A DNA stretch of 64,000 nt, taken from assembly GCA_021401465.1 (NCBI GenBank), contig JADDMT010000003.1:620001-684000 (forward strand), in the 5' to 3' direction. Source of the DNA: Teratosphaeria epicoccoides (Eukaryota; Ascomycota; Dothideomycetes; Mycosphaerellales; Teratosphaeriaceae). Below, one piece after another: positions 50,197 through 60,743 of the stretch; position 1 is the first letter of the stretch, and every line of letters begins with the position of its first letter. The notes beneath the pieces were generated by a model. The model was not told the origin of the DNA. It was given only the letters and a program-made list of their open reading frames with translations, and did no database searches. A program made the position numbers and the translations under genes.

Positions 50197-51080
50197 TCAG
50201 ATTCGGCCATCTGTGCGGGAGTCCCGCTGGCTCCGTCCCGAGCACTGGCCAAGCCTCCAGTCTGCGTCCTTCTCCAGCAACAGCCCCGCAGCCTGTGCAT
50301 GCCCACGATTCGCGGCAAGATGAGGAGGGCGGCGTTTCTAGCGTTCTAGCGTTCACGTTCGCCCCGTATGCTAAGAGCAAGGCGAGTACCTCTGCGTGTC
50401 CTTTGTGCGCGGCCCAATGCGCAGAAGTCAGGCCTTGCTTTTGAGCGACCTCTACGCTCGCGCCGTGCTGCAGAAGCAGTCGAACAGTCGGCACAGACCC
50501 TGCGGCTGCAGCATACGCCAGCGCCGTCTGCTCGTTCTCGTCCATACTGTCGATCTGTGCACCTCGCTCAAGCAAGAGCTCGCACATGGCGCTTTGTCCC
50601 GTGACAGCTCCCTGTGATAACGGTACGAGGTCTCCCTCGGCTTTCAAGCTGACTCGTGCACCGTGCTTCAGCAGCAATCGAGCTGCATTGACGTGACCAG
50701 CAGAAACCGCACACCACAGCGGACTGTAGGCATCACGGCCAGAAAGCCAGTCTACGTCAGCGCCATTGGCGAGCAAGACGTCCAACGCTTCACACTGACC
50801 GGCCCACGCTTCAAAGTGGAGCGCTGTGTCACCTTCTCTGTCTTCTGCCGACGTTGTCGCGCCGTTCCGCAAGAGCAATGTTAAGGCATGCAATATGGTT
50901 GAGGTGTGCGGCTTGGTGCAATGCAGTCCTTTGCAGCTCACCAGCATTTACGTTCGGATCGGCTCCAAGTGCTAAAAGGTCGTTCATGAGCGGTGTGTCG
51001 TTGGTCGCTACTGAATCGTACAATGCATCTGTATCGTAATTCTCCTCAGCTGGCTGATCCTGTGTCTGAGGAGCGGCCAT
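50197..51080 (-). pseudogene. Ankyrin-repeat protein with two frameshifts
   Basis: The frame begins with ATG at 51080 and encodes a short acidic N-terminus, then ankyrin repeats (TALHQAAHLNHIACL). At about 50881-50886 the reading must shift by one base to continue as TLLLRNGATTSAEDREGDTA, completing that repeat exactly; four or five more repeats follow (ALDVLLANGADVDWLSGRDA, ARLLLKHGARVSLKAEGD, CELLLERGAQIDSMDENEQT). A second shift near 50322-50332 is needed to read HLAANRGHAQAAGLLLEKDA and a stop at 50197. Ankyrin repeats mediate protein binding. Two breaks in a 295-codon gene argue for a pseudogene. The base around the first break reads CTT-A, discussed in findings. Confidence 0.65.
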
Positions 51081-51188
51081 GACAAGTCTATGCTTTTCTC
51101 CTTCCTCGCCGGGCGTCGCAAGGCCACCTTTAGGAGGACTATACTCCGGAGGCGGGTCAAGCCAGCATTTGTTGTCGCCGCCAGGCTG

Positions 51189-51770
51189 TTAAGCCTGAAC
51201 TGGAGGCAACAGGCTAGCGGAGCTGCCGTTGATTCGCAGTGTCCTCGCCGGATAGCTCCCCGAGGCCGGTGTAGGAAGCGTGTCAGAGTCATAGGCGCCG
51301 TCCAGAAGCATGTCCAAGGCCGGTCGCTGATCTCTCAGCTGTTGTAGAGCTTCCCGTAGCAGTGCGGTCCAATCTGGAGACTCCCTAATCTCCGTTTGGA
51401 CCAGACTGATGATACTGCTCAAGGAACTCATCGTGGTATCGAAAGATACTCCTCTACCAAGATATTTTGAGAATGCGGTGGTATTGACACTGAGAGCTTG
51501 TTGGAGCCTGTAAATAGTCGTGGTAAGAAGTGAACACTCGCCGTGGAGCGAGGTGCCGCGATAGCTGTGGAACGTCTTGCAACAGTCGCTGAAGAAGAAT
51601 ATGTGGTGACTCTGCTTGTATTGCTGCATAGCCATCTGGAACGTATATGGAATCAATTGCATGTCGTCTTCGGCCTTTGGGACGTTCACCGGATGCTTCA
51701 ACTTTGCAACTATGCTTTGACGAGGCGCACTGGTCCCCAATGCTGTCGATATCGCGAGCGCCGAGATCAC
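51189..51770 (-). CDS. Hypothetical protein, start uncertain
   Basis: An open frame of 193 codons whose first usable codon at 51770 is GTG; the frame continues upstream as AFLAPHNNSIYSACAVISAL to a stop, without an ATG. The hydrophobic stretch around AVISALAISTALG could be a signal peptide of an incompletely modelled first exon. The rest has two Cys (DCCKTFHS), a helix (TALLREALQQLRDQRPALDM) and no recognised domain. It lies just downstream of the ankyrin pseudogene region on the same strand. Confidence in the N-terminus is low. Confidence 0.35.
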   Translation of the reverse strand: MISALAISTALGTSAPRQSIVAKLKHPVNVPKAEDDMQLIPYTFQMAMQQYKQSHHIFFFSDCCKTFHSYRGTSLHGECSLLTTTIYRLQQALSVNTTAFSKYLGRGVSFDTTMSSLSSIISLVQTEIRESPDWTALLREALQQLRDQRPALDMLLDGAYDSDTLPTPASGSYPARTLRINGSSASLLPPVQA

Positions 51771-52380
51771 TGCGCACGCACTGTAAATGCTGTTGTTGTG
51801 TGGAGCCAGGAATGCGAGTCCATCGTGGTGGTCTCATGGAGTTACTGCTCATAAAAAGCTAATAAGAGATTCAGACCGAGCAAATCATAGAATCGCGACA
51901 TCACAAGTACCACGCTGCTTCGGCTCGATGCATATAGCCAACGGACGCTCGTTATCAGAAGGTATGTTTTGGACAGTAAACACGCCTAGACCCTAGACGG
52001 GCCAAGGTGACGCGCAGCATTAGCCATTTCCTGAGACTTCATCTGTCATGGAAGCACGACCGTATCCGTGCCACGCAGCTTTGTCGGTGGTCTCTCACAG
52101 TGGTGTAGAATAAGAGCCTAGTCCTTGTCAATTCTGGTGTGGCTGTTCAGTCGCGTTGAGCTGACGATCGCCCAGCTGAGTGGCACGGATATCACATGGG
52201 AGCCCAGGTGCATATTTAGATAACACGGGGCTGCCCGTGGAGCCATGCGCAATGCAGAAATATCGACGACTCAGTACAATTCTAGCCTTATTGCCGGTGT
52301 GCAAATTCACGAACAAATGGACCATTTGAATCGATTGACGGCAACGCAGCTCACAGTATGTCCTGGCGGCTCTAGCTATA
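51771..52380. other. Intergenic stretch, no supported gene
   Basis: Short ORFs only, between the hypothetical gene and the P450 3' end. Confidence 0.5.
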
Positions 52381-54287
52381 TCATGCCCTTCTTAGTCTGA
52401 CCTTGACTCCATTAGCTGGCGCAACGACCACGCAGTAATCCTTCGCCAGGTTGTCCTGTCCCTCAGGCGCCTTTATGTCCGAGAACCGCTGCGTCATCCT
52501 TACACACAAATAGGACAGCTCTGTCTTTGAAATCTGCTGGCCAACGCATACGCGAGGGCCTACGCCATAAGGAGCATATTCGGGTCCGAATTTCCTGCCG
52601 AGCCAACGATCGGGGTTGAACTCCCATGCGTCGTCGCCCCATTCCTCCTGGCGGCGGTGCATGAGGTACAGATTGCAGGTGATAGCAGCTCCAGCAGGGA
52701 CAGCGAGCGGCTGACTACCCTCCAAGCCCACACCTCTGGGGATGATGGTGTCATTCTTGGCTGTGCGACTAACATTTGCGATGAGAGGATACATGCGCAG
52801 CGTTTCCAGGACGACGTGCTGAAGTGTTGTGCAACTCTTCATTTCATTCCAGACGATCGACGCTTTGGGCGAGTGCTCATCGCCGAAAGCGCTCAGGACT
52901 TCTTCGCGCACACGCTGATATATGTCAGGATGTTGCTCGAGCTGAGCGAAGACCCACGCTGCTATGGTCCCAGTCATGTTCTGGCCTGCAATAAGCAGAT
53001 CCATCACGAGATTCCGGATTTCTTTTGGATCTTTAAGCTCCTGCGTCAGATCGCTAATGAGTCCAAAATCGCCCTTGGCCTTGGGTTCGGCGGGGGTCCC
53101 ATTGTCTGACGAGCTCTTCAAGATCGCTTGCTCCACAAGATCATCGGCCCAACGGTTCATTGTGGCACAGGCTCTGCGGTACTCGATGCCATCCGCCATC
53201 CAGTACAGCGATCCAAGCTTCGACCTGCGAGATAGATACTGACGTATGACCTCGTACGCTTGGTCGTAATTCATCTCCGTTGCCCCCTTGGCTGGGACAA
53301 GATTGAACTTGCTCATCGCAGCCTGCCTTTGCTTCTCCCTAACACCAGATCGCTGAGAGTCTGCACCCTTGCCAAGCAGGAATGCTGTGGAACCTAAAGG
53401 AATGGGTAGCAGGTCAGTCGATGTCTCAAAACGGGGAGATACTCGCAGTGCTTGCACCAATCAGCCAATTGACTGGTGAGCCAAGCTTTAACAGCTAGCG
53501 TAACGACTGACTGCGCCGTCAGGCATGCATCAATCAGTCACTTGATTGACAAGTGGAATCAATGAGTAGGGTTCTACCCTTCGCTCTGCTTACTGTCTAA
53601 GGCGAATCTGTGCAAAAGATCGAGGAGATCAACTTCATCCGTCCAACCATCTTTGTCGACATTGCCAATGGCTTCAAACAGCCTTTGAACATGAACCTCT
53701 TCGCGACTGGTATCTTTCGCACGCCGGGTGCCCAAGTGGCGCGTGATCAACTTACGCTTGCGGTGCCAAGTGTCGCCCTGTTGCTCGCGGTCAGCTGTGT
53801 TTGCATCAAAAAAATAAAAAGGACAGTGTCTAACCTCGGCTAATAACAAGCTATCTTGCGCCAACGGCTTGAGTGTGTTTGTTCGGTTCTGAGATGGTCT
53901 CCAGTTTTTCCAGGATGTATTTAACACAGCGTTGAGGTTGGCCGGATCGATCGTGTGAACTACAGCAGGCTTCCCGTAGAAGTCTTTGAGGGCATGTGTC
54001 GGGCCGTACCTCTTGTACTTCGCGACGAACAAGCCGTCTAGTAGATCACCACTTCTGTAAGAGAGAAGTCTGAGCTTGTGTCGTATCTTGCCGCCGAATG
54101 ATTTTGACATAACAACTGCTTGCTCACTGCTGTTACTCGCCGCAAATGTCCGGAACCTTTTGTTGGCTACGAAGCTGTGCCACAGCTTCAATACCGTTCC
54201 CAGGAGCCAGATGCCAACCAACAAGCAGCCAAATTTCCGGGCTGGACTTTGCCTTGATAATAGCTCCAGATTCGAATATGCAAGCAT
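52381..54287 (-). CDS. Cytochrome P450, CYP52/CYP63-like
   Basis: Three exons: 54287-53835, 53777-53594 and 53393-52381, for 549 residues. Intron 1 is 57 nt (GTTAGA...GCAACAG, branch-like CTGAC), a multiple of three that the unspliced frame reads through; splicing gives SLLLAEGDTWHRKRKLITRH. Intron 2 is 200 nt (GTAAGC...CCTTTAG) and restores ALDSSTAFLLGKGAD. Features are an N-terminal membrane helix (FGCLLVGIWLLGTVLKLW), an I-helix with AGQNMTGTIAAW at about residue 348, ExxR as ETLRMYP, and a heme loop YGVGPRVCVGQQ with the Cys at about 494. CYP52/63 enzymes hydroxylate alkanes and fatty acids. The I-helix lacks the usual acid-Thr pair (N-M-T here). The ATG at 54287 was chosen because the frame upstream of it is not P450-like. 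Confidence 0.85.
53539..53555. repeat. Palindrome inside the 200-nt P450 intron
   Basis: CACTTG-ATTGA-CAAGTG forms a 6-bp stem with a 5-nt loop. It overlaps a second inverted pair, TCAATCA (53530-53536) and TGATTGA (53543-53549). Such a hairpin could fold part of the unusually long intron. Confidence 0.5.
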
Positions 54288-57200
54288 TGCGGACCAGATT
54301 GGAAGCACGAGAGCAGTAGCGTGGTCGATTTCATCCTGAGACCCAGAGTCAAAGCCCAAAGGTACCCCAATATTATGAACACGTGTGGCAGCCTCTATGG
54401 CCTGTAAAGAGGCAAAATTGCCCCCAGTCATGTTGCCACTCATGCATGATGCTGCGATCGTGATGGCGCCGAAGCCGGCTGTAGACATTGCTTATTCTGC
54501 TGAGGTGCCGGACGTGCTTGTGAGTGAGGAACCAAGGCAGAGTACCTATCAATACAGGAAGCAACAGAAGTCAACCGACTTGCCTTGGGCATCCTGCTGC
54601 CGCTGATAAGCACCTCGCAGGGCTCGCCACGTTCCGTTGCATCTGCAATGCTCAGAACCACAAAGATAAAATGCCCGGATGGCTGAAAACCCGTACCTTT
54701 CATGACAAATGATTGCGCAGCAACCAGCATTAAGATGTGAGACAGCTGACCGTGCATCGTCGAAGTACCACTGTGTATACCGGCCGGAAGAAGTACATGA
54801 GACGTCAGCCCGCTGTCAAGGCAATGTCTTGCATCCGCAGGACAAAGGAGCGGAGCGACCGTCGTCGTGCCGTCATTGCAAATGACCGAGGCGCATATCT
54901 CTGCGTCCGGGCAATTTTCCTAGAGCGGTGGCGCGATGGTTGTCAGGCCGTCATGCGGCCCAGAGATGTTCGACGACGATTGGAAGTTGGCTTGACTTAG
55001 GCGCTGATACTGATGAGGTCGTGGCATTGTTGCGAACGGTGAAAGCAGTGCCAGATCCGGCGATGCGACAATCGATCGTTCCTGTGATCTGTCCGTTGAG
55101 CAACAAGGGAAGTGGCGCCTCGACAGAGTCCAGCGAAAGCTGTACCGATACCTCGTAGAAATATAGCTTCGTTGGCGCAACCAGGAAGGCTGTGATAGGC
55201 ACGAATGATAGATTGAAAACAATCACGACGCCGTGATCCTCAGGCGGCAGTGAGAGGAGTCTAAATCGATTGGACCAGTCGACATAGCAGGACGGTAGTG
55301 GTTGGCATGAAGTGGCCGACTCTCAGGTCCCGGGCCGCGTCTTCGTCGGCGAGCCCCATGCCGACACATGTGTACGTGCTCAAGACGTGGTTGGCCATGG
55401 TAAACTCGTACCCTTGCATACTTTGCATCTTGGTCGAAGATTTTCGCAGCCATATGTAAAATGCCAGCAGTGGTCCGACCGGCGTGCCACCCAGCACTAA
55501 GTCGGGGATACTTTAGCGCCAAACATGCATGTAAGCAAGACTACCCTCAATTGGCCCTTCAGGCTTATGGAGCTTTCTGAACATGTCGATCATGCTCTTT
55601 CGCTGCAGTGATGCAAATAGCTTGGGCTGACCGAAGCATCGAGTAGCTCTGACTCTGAAGCCCGGTCACGCGCTCGGTCAGCTTACGTGCTGAAGTCCAG
55701 GAAGTCTCCCATGCTTGAATGGTCACAACACTTCCCACAGGGTCGCGGAGCAATTTCTTGTTGTTGTGTACATGCAGCGCATGTAAGATTGACATCGCGC
55801 AGCTCGAAGCTTGTGAGGTTCTGCGTGGGCGGGAACAACAGGCTTGCTTATGGTGCGTCTCACTCATGGAAACATCGGTGCGCAATCGTGTTGTTGGCAT
55901 GGACATGAAGTCGAGGCCTGCAGGCGTGCTCGCATAGTAGTCTCTTGAGAGTCAATGAGCGCTATCGGTCGTATGCTATCAGCCTAATTTGGACGGAAGA
56001 TCTGACGTACTGTAGCCAGGAGTTATTAGACAGAGTCCGGAAAATGGCTCAATAAGGACGCTAGAAGCACTCTGCTCGAGGCTTCGGAGGCGTAGCGATA
56101 CTTGCTAGCTCGTTGACGAGGCTGCTAGCTGCCTTCTCCAGACTTAGCTGATCACTCTGTATGCGCCAGGGGGTTCAAGCTGAGTCGTCTAGATCAGGGC
56201 ATACCACCATGTTTGCTTGGCATTACTGGCACACTTGTGCTGCTTGCCATCCGCGCCGTAACCGCCCGTGTGACAGATCTGCGACGGAATTGTTCCGGCG
56301 TGGCCGATCGTGCTATTGATCATGCTCTACGGTCGTGGATCGGCGACGAAATTTCGTCCTTGCGTTGCATGCGCTACGTTTGCCTGCCCTCTCAGAGCAC
56401 GAATTTGCGTTCTACGCGCAGTCCAAGCACTGTCACATGCTGATAGTGGTGTGCCAGAGACCAAAAGATATTCTCGCTAGTCTCCGGAGTCGCCTTGCTC
56501 TCTATCTGTGAGAAGCCTGGGTCGATCACGCTTGTGGCGAATACAAGCACCTATTGCAAGACGATCTGGACCGACCGACCAACTCAGGCGCTCGGCTCTG
56601 GCCTACTTGTGCCGCTCGTCTCGCCAACTATAGGTCCGTATTGGAAACTTCACCGCGGCGATCTACGGTAATGACCCTGGGCCATGGTGCCGTGAAAGCC
56701 CTGCTACGCAGGCTTCAACGGACAAGTCTACCATGCGGATCGTAGGGCCGCGGTCAAGATTGGCATCCTCATCGCGGTCAACATCCGGAACTCGGCGCCG
56801 GGTCATGAATCGTGCTTCTTGACCCTCCGCACTCCCTCTCCTTGGACGTCCAGTTGAACGATGCCCGATCATACCATAAGCCAACCGAGTGATTGATCAG
56901 TGATGCCTTCAACAGCATATTAACAACAATGATTGTCGGGTTATGCAGTGAGTGCATCGATGTAACGGTTTGACTGCTCCAAATTGTCAGTCTTACTCCA
57001 TGGTCTGACTTCTACGAAAGGTCGAAGCGTCCTTCTCGAAGCAAATGCCAACCCTACCTCCCCGGTAATCGAGCTGCACCACATAATGAGTATCATCACC
57101 ACTTCCGAAAGCCAATGCTGTTGGTCTCTCTCGTCTGCTCCTCTTATATTGCCCGTGATTCACTTGGACAATTGCCCCCTTCCACTCTATTGTACAAATA

Positions 57201-57430
57201 TAGACTTGCAGTTGCCGCCCATATGACCTTGCGGTCCAGCCGCCAAGAGCTGCATATGAAATGCCGGGACCGACTTCGACCTCCCGTTTTCCCCCTTGAC
57301 GCTTCATACTCTATCCGGAGCCTCCGAATGTCCTCCAATGCAGAGTCCGAAGCGACGTGGCAACAATCCGAGGCGCTACTATCGTTCTCAGCGTTGTTGT
57401 GCGCGGTGACTTCGATGCCATTGCCGTAGG
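54288..57430. other. 3.1-kb region without an intact gene
   Basis: Besides the broken frames at 54440-55500, only short ORFs occur. One minus-strand frame (57307-56993, with YGRQLQVYICTIEWKGAIVQ and DDTHYVVQLDYRGGRVGI) has coding-like strands and could be an exon of an unrecognised small gene. No transposon ends or long repeats were recognised. Confidence 0.45.
54440..55500 (-). pseudogene. Broken open frames upstream of the P450, unidentified (partly membrane-protein-like)
   Basis: Several minus-strand frames look coding but do not join into one gene. One at 55497-55261 (VGPLLAFYIWLRKSSTKMQS) shifts by one base into SLPPEDHGVVIVFNLSFVPI, then LVAPTKLYFYEV. A second, about 54923-54440, contains HILMLVAAQSFVMKGTGFQP followed by SGHFIFVVLSI. 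The GFxPSGH pattern resembles the first active-site motif of FIT (fat-storage-inducing transmembrane) proteins, but the second His motif was not found. These could be a decayed gene or one with unmodelled introns. Confidence 0.25.
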
Positions 57431-57712
57431 CTAAAGCGCCTGCTCTCGAGCCTCTGCAAGCGCTATCGCGCTGTCAACCTTCCTCAGCTCCTCTCCACCC
57501 TCACTCTTCTTTCCGAGGCACTTGGGACACATCGTATGTACGGACTCAACCCCCATATCCACCACATCCCAACACCCCTTACTCAGCCCCGGCTGGCTCA
57601 GCGCCCGAATGCACTGACCCTCCGCGCCCGGCAGATCGACGATGTTATCGAAGAAAGTCTTGGGACCGTAATGCTGGCAGAGAGTGTGGTAGGGAGTAGT
57701 GATGCAGCACAT
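57431..57712 (-). CDS. Small Cys-containing hypothetical protein
   Basis: 93 residues from the ATG at 57712 (the frame is open 15 codons further). It has two close Cys at residues 2-3, then CQHYG, GQCIRAL, KGCWDVV and CPKC, a pattern like the short Cys-bearing fungal proteins that start MC and carry a distal CxxC pair. A zinc-binding role is plausible but not shown. No signal peptide is seen, so it is probably intracellular. Confidence 0.45.
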   Translation of the reverse strand: MCCITTPYHTLCQHYGPKTFFDNIVDLPGAEGQCIRALSQPGLSKGCWDVVDMGVESVHTMCPKCLGKKSEGGEELRKVDSAIALAEAREQAL

Positions 57713-58159
57713 CTCGCTTCTTGTACAGTGTAGAGATCGGGGGTAAACAGGGACCACCTACCTGAGGCGCCTACGATTCGATTCCAAGGGCGAGGAAGCT
57801 TGCCTCTGCTCTATGTCCTGTGAGTCTCTGACTTTCGACGGTGTGGTGTCCAGCACTACACACTGGTAAAAGGCAGGAGACAACGAAGACAAGGTGAGAG
57901 GCAAGCCTGCAGTGCAAGGAAAGGGAGAGCAAGCTTTCGCAAGGTTGCGACATCAGTGAACATATTTGCTTGCGAATGCTGCATGGAGTGAATGGTCTTT
58001 GTTGAGAAGGCCACAAGCACATTGTTTGAGTCCGGCGGTCTTTGTTTCTTGAACGTTTTGCTGATGAACGACCAAGGTTTGAGATAATTGTTGGGCCCAT
58101 GGACAGGCTGAGAGCATGGTAGTCGTCATGTCGAGGTACTAGTCGTGCGCCTGCTAATG
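57713..58159. other. Intergenic stretch, no supported gene
   Basis: Upstream of the small protein and downstream of MED1. Nothing convincing was seen. Confidence 0.5.
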
Positions 58160-60172
58160 TTAACGACGTTTCAGCCATTCAAGCCAGACTCCCAAGTCAC
58201 CACAGGCCTCCAGAGCTCTACCCAGATCCTTGCTCTCTGCAGCCTTTTTCTCCTCGTCCTTTGCCTCGGCAATCGATTCACCGTCATGAACAATGACGGT
58301 CAGCTCAGCATTCGAGAGCACTTGTACACTGACGCCACGCACCGTGGTCGCATCCTCGGTCGGAAAGCTAATTGACAGTGTAGGCACCGGCGAGGTAATA
58401 AATCCGATGTTGACCGACATACGGTCAACGGCGGATTGCGTGATTGGTTTTTCAGCCGGCGTTAGCAAATCAGCTAGAGAATAGTCCGCGGGAGGGTTGG
58501 GGGCGTTCGCAGCACCCGCACCATTGCCTTTGGCGGGCATGTCTTTGTCCTGCTGGATCTGCATCGTTTGCTTGAGTAACATGCCCAGGTAAGCCCACTG
58601 TCTCAAAGTTGGCAATGCTTCGACTAATTGTCGCGGGTGAGAAAAAGGGATCTTTGTCAATTTGAAAGAAGCATCAACGGCCTTGAGCGGCTCCAATTTA
58701 TATGAATGTGTGATTTGTGTCTCGCCGCCGTCGCCGGTGCGCGCAATGACCTGCGCTTCTGACGATATAGGAGACATGCTAATCGCATCGTTACACGCGA
58801 CCTCGGGCGCAGAGTCGATGACTGCTGTATGCCAAGCCGTTGGAATTTCAGTGAACTGGTGCTGAACGCCAACCGACTGTAGCACAGCATTAGCCACTTG
58901 CCAAGGCAGCACGACTGGCGGATCCAGCGTTGCAATGAAGCGGACGTTTGGTGATTTCTCCGCACTGTCGACGGCCATGGCATTGCCATCAGTCGAGACA
59001 GGTTTGAGAGTTGGAGGCGGATCTTGCCAAGGAATGCCTTCTCCAGTCTCAGCGGACGGCAATTCTAGCGGATCGGGCAGCCAGGTTTCAGAAATTCGAA
59101 TGGCAGGATATTCCGCTGCCGGATGGCGCTCGACGTCAAGGTGCAGCATATGCAGATCATTCTGCTTTGGTTTTGCATCGTGATCGTCCCCTGATGTCGA
59201 GCTCGACCAGTACTGCAAGTCAAGACCAATTCTGCGTCGTTGGTGCACGGTCGGCCTCCCGCTCTCCTTCTTCATAACGTGATATGGCTTGGCCCGCTGC
59301 AACTCCTTCCGATATAGCTTATGCAAGCTCACGTACACGCCACTCAACGCCTCAAAGCAATTGATGCCGTCATGACTGAGCAAGTCGACGCGGGCGAGCC
59401 TACCAAGATTAGTGGCGAAACGATCCAGCTGTGTCTCCACAGGTGAGGCAGCAGCCCGCAGATCCTGTAGCAGAACATCCCCAATAGCCGCGGTCTGACT
59501 CTCCAAGCCCTTGTTCTGCGTGTCAAAAACAACTTCGACGTTCTTGGGGACGTCGTCTTGGAGCTCAACGTCAACCATGACCTTATTTGGGTATGCAATG
59601 CTGATGCCTGCGGAAGCGTCCAGCGGATTCACCTGCAAGCAGCCTGACCTCTTTGCGACACGTGTCATTCCTTCCACGCTCAACCTGCCTTTTGGCTTGC
59701 CAATGCGCTGCAGCACCTTCCTCATCTTCGCCCTTCGCTCCTCGTCCTCGTTCCGTTTGGGCTGCCCAATGCCAAGCTCGGACAGCGTCACGTTCATTGG
59801 GACCCCTCCCATGCCCGGTGTCGCCATGTTTAGCTGCCCGGGTGTCATATCAACCCCGAGTCCAGTTGGTGTGAAGCTCATGCCTTGGGCCAACGGCGAT
59901 GTGCTCTGCGCGCTGTTGCCTGCTTGACTGAGTGAATGGACCATTGGCGTGCCGCCTAAAGTCTTACTACCTTGCGAGGAGGCAGTGGCGGGGTGAGTGA
60001 TCGGAGTCTTGGTCGCTTGGTCCTTCCGTGTTGCTGCTGGTGAAGGGACGCTTCTTGGAGCTGGCGAGGAAAGTCCAAGATGCGATGGTGTCGTGATATG
60101 ACCTGGCGCCTTCTTGGACGCTGAGCCAGGATGCGAAGGCGAGGCCGACGCAGGCACCGGCGTAGTCGACAT
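58160..60172 (-). CDS. MED1: Mediator subunit Med1
   Basis: 670 residues from the ATG at 60172 (MSTTPVPASASPSHPGS). The frame is open 28 codons upstream, but the extra part is hydrophobic and signal-like, which is unexpected for a nuclear Mediator subunit. The first 160 residues are Ser/Pro/Thr-rich. The Med1 domain follows: KMRKVLQRIGKPKGRLSVEG, MTRVAKRSGC, then strands such as NKVMVDVELQDDVPKNVEVV, a long helical portion, and a C-terminal part with FKLTKIPFSHPRQLVEALP. Fungal Med1 is a middle-module subunit contacted by activators. With MED11 and TAF5 it is one of three initiation-machinery genes in this window. Confidence 0.85.
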   Translation of the reverse strand: MSTTPVPASASPSHPGSASKKAPGHITTPSHLGLSSPAPRSVPSPAATRKDQATKTPITHPATASSQGSKTLGGTPMVHSLSQAGNSAQSTSPLAQGMSFTPTGLGVDMTPGQLNMATPGMGGVPMNVTLSELGIGQPKRNEDEERRAKMRKVLQRIGKPKGRLSVEGMTRVAKRSGCLQVNPLDASAGISIAYPNKVMVDVELQDDVPKNVEVVFDTQNKGLESQTAAIGDVLLQDLRAAASPVETQLDRFATNLGRLARVDLLSHDGINCFEALSGVYVSLHKLYRKELQRAKPYHVMKKESGRPTVHQRRRIGLDLQYWSSSTSGDDHDAKPKQNDLHMLHLDVERHPAAEYPAIRISETWLPDPLELPSAETGEGIPWQDPPPTLKPVSTDGNAMAVDSAEKSPNVRFIATLDPPVVLPWQVANAVLQSVGVQHQFTEIPTAWHTAVIDSAPEVACNDAISMSPISSEAQVIARTGDGGETQITHSYKLEPLKAVDASFKLTKIPFSHPRQLVEALPTLRQWAYLGMLLKQTMQIQQDKDMPAKGNGAGAANAPNPPADYSLADLLTPAEKPITQSAVDRMSVNIGFITSPVPTLSISFPTEDATTVRGVSVQVLSNAELTVIVHDGESIAEAKDEEKKAAESKDLGRALEACGDLGVWLEWLKRR

Positions 60173-60743
60173 CTTCGCTGTCAAGAGCAAAGTCGTCAAT
60201 GCAGATGTTCCGAGTAGTAGCTTGGTAGACAACCCGAAGATTCTACCCGTGGACACGTGACCGGCTCCGCAAATGTAGCATGTGGATATGCTTGACTCGT
60301 GTTGGAAATCTGAATAATCAGCTTCAAGCTGCAGAGCAAGGACTCATCACCTTTGATCCGAACAAAATCGCACACGCGAGTCATGAGCCCGCTGACACAA
60401 GACCTTTTTAGCACCAGACGAGGCCATAGCATGCTAAAGTAGTAATGATGTCTCGCTGCCTGCTGAAAGCGTTTCGACGACCATTCCCAATGTTGAGCTG
60501 TCTGAGGGGAAGTCTCACCTGACTGTGTACGTTACAGAAGCCAAGCTCAGATTGGGTGACTCAGCAGATGTCTACTACCTTGTTCAATCGTCCCTACCTC
60601 AGGCTTCCCACTGCTGAATCATTCCCCCATTTGCCGCTGCGAATGAAACGGGATCCTCAAAATCGACATAGCCTAGAGACCGCCACGCAACGGCGGCTAG
60701 GTCCACGACTGCGCACTGCCCAGTCGACACTATCGTATGCATC
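60173..60743. promoter_or_regulatory. Divergent region between MED1 and the DUF262 gene
   Basis: 571 nt between the two divergent starts, with no clear gene inside. No strong motif was recognised. Confidence 0.35.
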
